Below, in pieces: positions 6,805 to 9,025 of a stretch of DNA of 9,025 nucleotides (its first letter is position 1; each line of letters begins with the position of its first letter). Below the pieces are notes generated by a model. It did no database searches. It saw nothing but the letters and a program-made list of their open reading frames with translations, and had not been told where the DNA came from. Made by a program: the position numbers and the translations under genes. Where the stretch lies: NCBI GenBank assembly GCA_019246495.1, contig JAFAQI010000274.1:1-9025 (forward strand), in the 5' to 3' direction. This DNA comes from Frankiales bacterium (GTDB lineage Bacteria; Actinomycetota; Actinomycetes; JAFAQI01).

Positions 6805-8168
6805 GCGGGTTCTCCACCGTCGAACGCGCACTCGCCGAGCTCGCCGCGGGGCGAGCCGTCATCGTGGTGGACGACGCCGACCGCGAGAACGAGGGCGACC
6901 TCATCTTCGCCGCCGAGATGGCGACGCCGGAGCTCGTCGCGTTCATGGTGCGCTACACGTCCGGCTACATCTGCGTCCCACTCACCGACGAAGACTGCAC
7001 CCGCCTCGAGCTTCCGCCGATGTACCACACCAACCAGGACAAGCGCGGAACGGCCTACACGGTCTCGGTCGACGCCCGCGAAGGCGTGACCACCGGCATC
7101 TCCGCCCACGACCGCGCACTGACGATGCGCCGGCTCGCCGACCCGGAGGCGACACCCGCCGACTTCTCCAGGCCGGGCCACGTCGTGCCGTTGCGCGCGA
7201 AAGCCGGAGGCGTCCTGCAACGCTCCGGGCACACCGAAGCAGCGGTCGACCTGTGCCGGTTGGCGGGACTGCGTCCGGCAGGTGTGCTCTGCGAGATCGT
7301 GTCGCAGAAGGACGTCGAGGACATGGCGCGGCTCGAGGAGCTCGAGGTCTTCGCCGCAGAACACGACCTCGCACTCATCTCCATCGCTGACCTCATCGCC
7401 TATCGCCGTCATCACGAGCGTCAGGTCGAACGGCTGGCCGAGGCCCGCGTCCCGACGCCGCACGGAGAGTTCCGCGCGGTCGGTTACGCCAGCTTGCTGG
7501 ACGGCACCGAACACATCGCCCTGGTGAAGGGCGAGATCGGTGACGGGTCCTACGTTCTCGTTCGCGTGCACTCGGAATGCCTCACCGGCGATGTCTTCGG
7601 CTCGTTGCGGTGCGACTGCGGTCCGCAGCTCGACGCAGCACTGTCCGCCGTCGCCGTGGAAGGCCGCGGCGTCGTGCTCTATGTCCGCGGTCACGAGGGG
7701 CGTGGGATCGGGCTGATGCACAAGCTCCAGGCTTACGAGCTCCAGGACGCCGGCGCGGACACGGTCGACGCAAATCTCACCCTCGGCCTGCCTTCCGACG
7801 CGCGCGACTACGGCACCGGCGCGCAGATCCTTGCCGATCTCGGGGTGCGGTCCATGCGGTTGCTCACCAACAATCCGGCGAAGCGCGCCGGCCTTGAGGG
7901 TTACGGCCTCTCGATCGTCGCGCGCATCCCGTTGCCGGTTCGGGTGACTGCCGACAACCTCCGCTACCTCACGACGAAAAGAGACCGGATGGGGCACGAC
8001 CTGCCCGGCCTGCCGCCGCTCGACGACGAGGTGACCGAGGCAAGTGCCGACGCCCTGCCGCCGCAGGTCGGCGAACGGGCTGCGCGGCTCGAACCCGCTG
8101 CCGTCTACGCCGCCTTGCGCATGGCGCGCGCGTTGTCCCCGTTCGCCGAACCTGCGGTGCTCGGATGA
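6801..8168 (+). CDS. ribBA: Bifunctional DHBP synthase / GTP cyclohydrolase II (RibBA)
   Basis: This 455-residue fusion supplies both riboflavin precursors. The N-terminal half (about 5-205) is 3,4-dihydroxy-2-butanone 4-phosphate synthase, which acts on ribulose 5-phosphate; DRENEGD at 27-33 and HTEA at 144-147 are its metal and catalytic motifs. The C-terminal half (about 211-400) is GTP cyclohydrolase [20 protein letters not shown] supplies the zinc ligands Cys260, Cys271 and Cys273, with HEGRGIGL at 298-305 and [10 protein letters not shown] at 335-344. Both active sites look intact. After MGHDL (397-401) there is a tail of about 54 residues with no motif I recognise, longer than I recall for other members. 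TGGAG at 6791-6795 stands five bases before the ATG, so the gene has its own binding site as well as the ATGA overlap with ribE. Its stop overlaps ribH. Confidence 0.97.
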   Translation: MSGFSTVERALAELAAGRAVIVVDDADRENEGDLIFAAEMATPELVAFMVRYTSGYICVPLTDEDCTRLELPPMYHTNQDKRGTAYTVSVDAREGVTTGISAHDRALTMRRLADPEATPADFSRPGHVVPLRAKAGGVLQRSGHTEAAVDLCRLAGLRPAGVLCEIVSQKDVEDMARLEELEVFAAEHDLALISIADLIAYRRHHERQVERLAEARVPTPHGEFRAVGYASLLDGTEHIALVKGEIGDGSYVLVRVHSECLTGDVFGSLRCDCGPQLDAALSAVAVEGRGVVLYVRGHEGRGIGLMHKLQAYELQDAGADTVDANLTLGLPSDARDYGTGAQILADLGVRSMRLLTNNPAKRAGLEGYGLSIVARIPLPVRVTADNLRYLTTKRDRMGHDLPGLPPLDDEVTEASADALPPQVGERAARLEPAAVYAALRMARALSPFAEPAVLG

Positions 8169-8671
8169 GCGGCAAGGGCGCGCCCGCCGACTCGGCACCC
8201 GATGGCCACGGCTTGCGCGTGGCGGTCGTCGCAACGCGTTGGCACCGACAGGTGACGGACGCTCTCGTCGGCGGTGCGCAGCGAGCGCTCGCCGACTGCG
8301 GCGTTGAGGATGCCGCTGTCGTCCGAGTGCCTGGCGCGTTCGAGCTCCCGCTCGCCGCGAAGGCACTTGCCCAGCAGCGCTACGACGCCGTCGTCGCGCT
8401 GGGCGTCGTCATCCGCGGCGGCACTCCGCACTTCGACTACGTTTGCCAGGCCGCGACGGACGGTCTCACCCGTGTCGGTCTGGACACCGGTGTCCCGGTA
8501 GGCTTCGGCGTGCTCACCTGCGACACCGAGGAGCAGGCGTTGGACCGGTGCGGCTTGCCGAATTCGAGCGAGGACAAGGGTCGGGAGGCCGTCTTGGCTG
8601 CCGTCGACACCGCGCTGCTGCTGCGCCGGATCCGGCGCGGCGAGGGGCATGAGGAGGCGAACGGCCGCTAG
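8165..8671 (+). CDS. ribH: 6,7-dimethyl-8-ribityllumazine synthase
   Basis: This 168-residue protein condenses the RibD product with dihydroxybutanone phosphate to give the lumazine that RibE uses; the family assembles as pentamers or 60-subunit shells. Signatures in order are RWH at 25-27, PGAFELPLA at 56-64, [15 protein letters not shown] at 80-94 with catalytic His89, TEEQALDR at 121-128 and EDKGREA at 136-142. A charged N-terminal stretch of about 16 residues ([16 protein letters not shown]) precedes the domain and is typical of actinobacterial members in being variable. The ATG overlaps the ribBA stop (ATGA). It is the last rib gene; the end of the gene forms one arm of a strong hairpin at 8656-8683. 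Confidence 0.97.
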   Translation: MSGKGAPADSAPDGHGLRVAVVATRWHRQVTDALVGGAQRALADCGVEDAAVVRVPGAFELPLAAKALAQQRYDAVVALGVVIRGGTPHFDYVCQAATDGLTRVGLDTGVPVGFGVLTCDTEEQALDRCGLPNSSEDKGREAVLAAVDTALLLRRIRRGEGHEEANGR

Positions 8672-8683
8672 TTGCCGTTCGCC
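8656..8683 (+). terminator. 10-bp hairpin across the ribH stop, possible terminator
   Basis: GGCGAACGGC at 8656-8665 and GCCGTTCGCC at 8674-8683 are perfect reverse complements around an 8-base loop that holds the ribH TAG stop (8669-8671). No run of T follows (next bases are GTTCCGCC), so this is not a classical Rho-independent terminator. It could be a hairpin-only terminator of the kind proposed for actinobacteria, an RNA-processing or stability element, or a chance product of high GC. Its place between the riboflavin and histidine genes favours a role in separating them. Confidence 0.5.
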
Positions 8684-8722
8684 GTTCCGCCGCCGTCCAC
8701 CCCGCCGTCGAAGGGTTTCGCA

Positions 8723-9025
8723 GTGCTCTCACTCGTCCTGCCGAAAGGCTCATTGGAAAAGGCAACACTCGACCTGTTCGACGCGGCCGACCTCGCCGTA
8801 CGCCGCGGGTCCGACCGCGACTATCGCGCGTCGGTGGACGATCCGCGCATCGAGCGGGTGATGTTCCTCCGCCCGCAAGAGATTCCGCGCTACGTCGAGC
8901 AAGGCCTGTTCGACCTCGGCATCACCGGCCGCGACTGGGTGTCGGAGACCGATGCGGACGTCGCCTCGGTGTGCGAGCTGCAGTACTCCAAGGCGACCGC
9001 CAACCCGGTGCGGGTCATTCTCGCT
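8723..9025 (+). CDS. hisG: ATP phosphoribosyltransferase, N-terminal part
   Basis: The first 101 codons are present and the gene runs off the window. HisG joins ATP to phosphoribosyl pyrophosphate, the first committed step of histidine synthesis. The translation opens LSLVLPKGSLEKATLDLF and continues with RPQEIPRYVEQGLFDLGITG then RDW at about residues 52-74, then YSKATANPVRV near 89-99. These are the substrate-binding stretches of the family. GTG at 8723 is chosen because GAAGGG (8710-8715) lies seven bases ahead and the family begins at this point. The 51-base gap from ribH holds no other gene. Whether this is the long form with the C-terminal histidine-binding domain cannot be seen. Confidence 0.95.
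   Translation, partial: MLSLVLPKGSLEKATLDLFDAADLAVRRGSDRDYRASVDDPRIERVMFLRPQEIPRYVEQGLFDLGITGRDWVSETDADVASVCELQYSKATANPVRVILA

Noticed and set aside
6168..8366. 732-codon open frame on the minus strand across ribE, ribBA and ribH
   Set aside because: It is the antisense shadow of three well-supported genes in GC-rich DNA; the translation is rich in Arg, Ala and Asp without any recognisable domain.
1..9025. Search for mobile elements, CRISPR arrays, tRNA or rRNA genes and phage genes
   Set aside because: No terminal repeats, repeat-spacer pattern, transposase motif or tRNA-like cloverleaf was noticed; the genes are collinear housekeeping genes with uniform base use.

Overview
The window is a stretch of ordinary, tightly packed chromosome from a high-GC actinobacterium. 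Codon third positions are strongly G/C, GTG starts are frequent and all genes lie on the + strand. The gene order (priA, def, fmt, rsmB, rpe, then riboflavin genes, then hisG) resembles the priA-fmt-fmu-rpe-rib neighbourhood I recall from Mycobacterium and Streptomyces. The genus cannot be named from this sequence alone.

Layout. Positions 2-184 hold the last 60 codons of priA (replication restart helicase). Next come def (239-787), fmt (791-1729) and rsmB (1726-3105): formyl group removal from new proteins, formylation of the initiator tRNA, and a 16S rRNA m5C methyltransferase. After a 46-base gap comes rpe (3152-3835, pentose-phosphate epimerase), which overlaps a receiver-GGDEF gene (3832-4785) by four bases. 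A 313-base non-coding leader (4786-5098) carries a clear FMN riboswitch aptamer and an expression platform that appears to control translation. It precedes a complete riboflavin operon, ribD-ribE-ribBA-ribH (5099-8671), in which every junction is a four-base ATGA overlap. A 10-bp hairpin spans the ribH stop codon. The start of hisG (8723 to the window end) follows.

How the genes work together. RibBA makes both precursors of riboflavin, from GTP and from ribulose 5-phosphate. RibD deaminates and reduces the pyrimidine intermediate, RibH builds the lumazine and RibE dismutates it to riboflavin. FMN made from riboflavin would bind the leader RNA and hide the ribD ribosome binding site. Because the four genes overlap, that one site may set translation of the whole operon. 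Rpe interconverts ribulose 5-phosphate, a RibBA substrate, with xylulose 5-phosphate, so its position next to the rib genes makes metabolic sense.

I found no phage, insertion sequence, CRISPR array, tRNA or rRNA, and no clearly new multi-gene system. The most interesting signals are: (1) two mutually exclusive helices in the riboswitch expression platform that can be read directly from the sequence; (2) the receiver-GGDDF protein placed between rpe and the rib operon, with a non-canonical active-site motif and no inhibitory RxxD site; (3) the hairpin across the ribH stop; and (4) the absence of a hisE-like gene ahead of hisG.
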